Below the pieces are notes generated by a model. That model searched no databases. It was not told where the DNA came from and saw only the letters and a list, made by a program, of their open reading frames with translations. 8,981 bases of DNA, taken from the NCBI GenBank assembly GCA_019414545.1, contig DXLV01000059.1:1-8981 (forward strand). Reading direction: 5' to 3'. Shown here piece by piece: positions 7,077 through 8,981 of the stretch. Every line of letters starts with the position of its first letter. The stretch's first letter is position 1. The position numbers and the translations under genes were made by a program. The DNA is from Collinsella sp. (GTDB lineage: Bacteria; Actinomycetota; Coriobacteriia; Coriobacteriales; Coriobacteriaceae).

Positions 7077-8572
7077 ACGCCCTCCTCGATAATGCGGTAG
7101 ACATACTCCATGTCGAGCGCCCCGCGCACGACGTCGGCCAGGCGGTCAAACTCGCGCGCACGGTGATCGGCCGCGGACGCCGCGCCCGCAGCACCCACGA
7201 CGCTCTCGGGCAGGCCGCGCATGCGCGCGAGCGAGCGCGCGAGGGCGAGCGCAACCCCCGGTTCGTCGAACAGGCCGTGGAGATAGGTTCCGAACACGTT
7301 TCCGCAGGCCGCGCCTTCCGGTTTGCCGCCAATCGTGCCCGCAGGAGCGCAGGAGACGGTCGTTTCGCCGTCGTGAATCTCGTACCCGCGCGCCGTCATG
7401 CCGTTCCACACCGAGAACGCGCCTTGGGCGCCCGTGATGCGCAGCTCCGACTGGGCGAGGCGCTTTTCCTCCTTGAACACCGTACTTGCAGGGATGAGCC
7501 CGAGCCCGCGCGCGGTGCCAGCGCCTTCCCTGCCGTGCGGGTCGGAAAGCTCGTCTCCCAAAAGCTGGTAGCCTCCGCATATGCCGAGCACCGGCGTGCC
7601 CGCGCCCGAAAGCGCGCGTACACAGGCTCCGATGCCGCTAGCCGCAAGCCAGCGCGCGTCGTCGAGCGTAGTCTTCGAGCCGGGAAGCACCACCAGGTCG
7701 GGTCGGCCCAGATCGGTCGTCGAGGAAACGTAGCGCACGCCCACGCCGGGCACGCGCGAAAGCGGGTCGAAGTCGGTGAAGTTCGACAGATGCGGAAGAC
7801 GCACGACGGCGACGTCGATGACGCCGCGCGCCTCGCGGGCAGATAGGCGCGGCGCGAGCGAGTCCTCGTCGTCCAGGTCGAGCGTAAGATACGGCACGAC
7901 CCCCACGACGGGAACCCCGCACATCTTCTCGAGCGGGGCCAAACCCGGGCGCAGGATTTCCACATCGCCGCGGAACTTGTTCACCACAAGCCCCCGCAAA
8001 AGCGCGCGGTCCTCGGGCGCAAGGAGCGCGACCGTGCCGTAGAGCTGGGCAAACACCCCGCCTGGGTCGATGTCGCCCGCGAGCAGCACGGGGGAGGACA
8101 CGGCGCGCGCGAGCCCCATGTTGACGATGTCGTTTTCGGCAAGGTTGATTTCGGCGGGGCTGCCGGCGCCCTCGATGACGATGACGTCGTTTTCCTCCGC
8201 GAGCGAATCGAACGCCTCCAAAATCTGCGGCATGAGCGCCTTCTTTCGCGCGAAGTAGTCCCTCGCAGCGAAGGCTCCATGCGCCTTGCCGGCCACGATG
8301 AGCTGGCTTCGGTGGCCGCTTTCAGGCTTGAGCAGGATGGGGTTCATGCGCACGTCGGGCGCGATGCCGCACGCCTCGGCCTGCATGATCTGGGCGCGCC
8401 CCATCTCGAGCCCGTCGGCCGTGACACCGCTGTTGAGTGCCATGTTCTGGCTCTTGAAGGGAGTCACGCGAAGGCCGTCCTGCGAAAGCACGCGGCACAG
8501 CCCCGCCGCAAGCAGGCTCTTCCCCGCGTTCGACATGGTGCCCTGGATCATGATGGGCTTGGCCCTACCCAC
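7073..8572 (-). CDS. cobQ: Adenosylcobyric acid (cobyric acid) synthase, CobQ/CbiP
   Basis: CobQ/CbiP performs the four ATP- and glutamine-dependent amidations at b, d, e and g that turn adenosylcobyrinic acid a,c-diamide into adenosylcobyric acid. The 499-residue length fits the family. The N-terminal ATP-binding domain shows the P-loop-like QGTMSNAGKS (10-19), FKSQNMALNS (39-48), MNPILLKPES (76-85), VIEGAGSPAEINL (132-144) and the GDIDPGG metal/ATP motif (166-172). The C-terminal glutaminase half has GICGGYQLLG with nucleophile Cys332, YEIH (397-400) and YLHGLF with catalytic His432. The start chosen is GTG at 8572, with a perfect AAGGAGGT 8 nt upstream. Earlier in-frame starts would run deeper into cobD. 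The gene overlaps the cobD end by 8 bp. Residues 458-470 are Ala/Gly-rich. Confidence 0.95.
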   Translation of the reverse strand: MGRAKPIMIQGTMSNAGKSLLAAGLCRVLSQDGLRVTPFKSQNMALNSGVTADGLEMGRAQIMQAEACGIAPDVRMNPILLKPESGHRSQLIVAGKAHGAFAARDYFARKKALMPQILEAFDSLAEENDVIVIEGAGSPAEINLAENDIVNMGLARAVSSPVLLAGDIDPGGVFAQLYGTVALLAPEDRALLRGLVVNKFRGDVEILRPGLAPLEKMCGVPVVGVVPYLTLDLDDEDSLAPRLSAREARGVIDVAVVRLPHLSNFTDFDPLSRVPGVGVRYVSSTTDLGRPDLVVLPGSKTTLDDARWLAASGIGACVRALSGAGTPVLGICGGYQLLGDELSDPHGREGAGTARGLGLIPASTVFKEEKRLAQSELRITGAQGAFSVWNGMTARGYEIHDGETTVSCAPAGTIGGKPEGAACGNVFGTYLHGLFDEPGVALALARSLARMRGLPESVVGAAGAASAADHRAREFDRLADVVRGALDMEYVYRIIEEGV

Positions 8573-8981
8573 GGGTATCGACCTCCTTCGCCAAGCCTCG
8601 GCCATCCGCGCCCGCCATAGCGCCGCCCCGTTCGTCGGGTTCGCCTTCGCCCGGTGCACCTTCCGCCCGAAGCGCGCGGCCGAACGCCATCGCAAGCCGG
8701 GCGTTCTCCTTGCGCGTGCGCACCGCGACGCGGCACCAGAAACGGGACAGTACCGAAAACGAGTCGCACGTGCGGACCAAAACCCCCTGATTATATAGGC
8801 GCTCGGGGATGTCTTTCGCCGGCGTGCGGACTAAAAGGAAGTTCGCATCCGACGGCACGACGGAAAGCCCGAGCGAGGAGAGCTCGTGGGAAAGCCACGC
8901 TCGCTCGCCCGCCAATACATCGCGCGTGCGCGAGACGTATTCAATGTCTTCCAGGGCGGCGATGCCCGCGGCCTCGGCGAC
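8565..8981 (-). CDS. cobD: Threonine-phosphate decarboxylase-like aminotransferase (CobD), C-terminal part
   Basis: Only the last 138 codons are in the window, and the frame is open to the right edge. The visible part is the small domain of a class I/II PLP-dependent aminotransferase of the HisC/CobD group: 'SRTRDVLAGERAWLSHEL', 'VVPSDANFLLVRTP', 'LYNQGVLVRTCDSF' and 'FWCRVAVRTRKENARL', the last holding the conserved substrate-binding Arg region. The PLP lysine lies outside the window. CobD makes (R)-1-amino-2-propanol O-2-phosphate from threonine phosphate for the nucleotide-loop linker. HisC-type histidinol-phosphate aminotransferase is the alternative on sequence alone. The 8-bp overlap with cobQ favours CobD. 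After the usual family end (visible residue about 106) there is a 32-residue Gly/Glu/Ala-rich tail that contains the cobQ ribosome binding site. Confidence 0.82.
   Translation of the reverse strand, partial: VAEAAGIAALEDIEYVSRTRDVLAGERAWLSHELSSLGLSVVPSDANFLLVRTPAKDIPERLYNQGVLVRTCDSFSVLSRFWCRVAVRTRKENARLAMAFGRALRAEGAPGEGEPDERGGAMAGADGRGLAKEVDTRG
8581..8588 (-). promoter_or_regulatory. Shine-Dalgarno that sets the cobQ GTG start
   Basis: AAGGAGGT on the minus strand, inside the last codons of cobD, lies 8 nt before the GTG at 8572-8570. It is the strongest ribosome binding site in the cobalamin block and decides the start against longer options up to 8695. Confidence 0.85.

Noticed and set aside
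6381..7332. Large open frames on both strands across cobO and cbiC (plus 6381-7100, minus 6391-7332)
   Set aside because: They are Arg/Ala/His-rich out-of-frame readings of genes with intact motifs in the chosen frames.

Overview
This looks like chromosomal DNA from a high-GC Gram-positive anaerobe, most plausibly a coriobacterium of the Collinsella/Olsenella type. That reading is an inference from three things: overall GC bias, a membrane-anchored L,D-transpeptidase with a PG-binding domain next to a split MacAB/YknXYZ-type exporter, and cobalamin genes of anaerobic-pathway type (CbiC, CbiP-like CobQ). No rRNA, tRNA, transposase, integrase, phage or CRISPR feature was found.

Region 1 (1-4977, plus strand) holds cell-envelope genes. 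It opens inside an L,D-transpeptidase gene that is cut by the left window edge. After a 132-bp gap containing a strong GC-rich hairpin comes a three-gene exporter cassette: a membrane-anchored HlyD/MacA-like adaptor, an ABC ATPase and a MacB/FtsX-type permease. The three genes overlap end to start (1 bp, then 4 bp), so they are almost certainly one translationally coupled operon. They would form a tripartite exporter that takes a hydrophobic compound or peptide from the membrane outward. The substrate cannot be read from the sequence.

Region 2 (4978-5100) is the junction between two convergent transcription units. It contains a 69-bp imperfect palindrome (4990-5058) with a perfect 12-bp outer stem. 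It may act as a bidirectional terminator, or it may be a dispersed palindromic repeat.

Region 3 (5101-8981, minus strand) is the 3' part of a cobalamin operon. In transcription order it reads cobD (cut by the right window edge), cobQ/cbiP, cobO, cbiC, cobK/cbiJ. The stop and start codons overlap or abut at every junction. The five enzymes cover ring contraction and methyl rearrangement (CobK, CbiC), corrinoid adenosylation (CobO), side-chain amidation (CobQ) and supply of the aminopropanol-phosphate linker (CobD). The promoter and any cobalamin riboswitch would lie beyond the right edge.

Base composition rises sharply at the junction. Sampled 60-bp lines in region 1 are about 45-65% GC, against about 58-82% in region 3, so the cobalamin block may have a different history from the envelope genes. 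I see recognisable families throughout and no convincing undescribed system. The items most worth a second look are the palindrome, the compositional break and the transpeptidase-exporter association.
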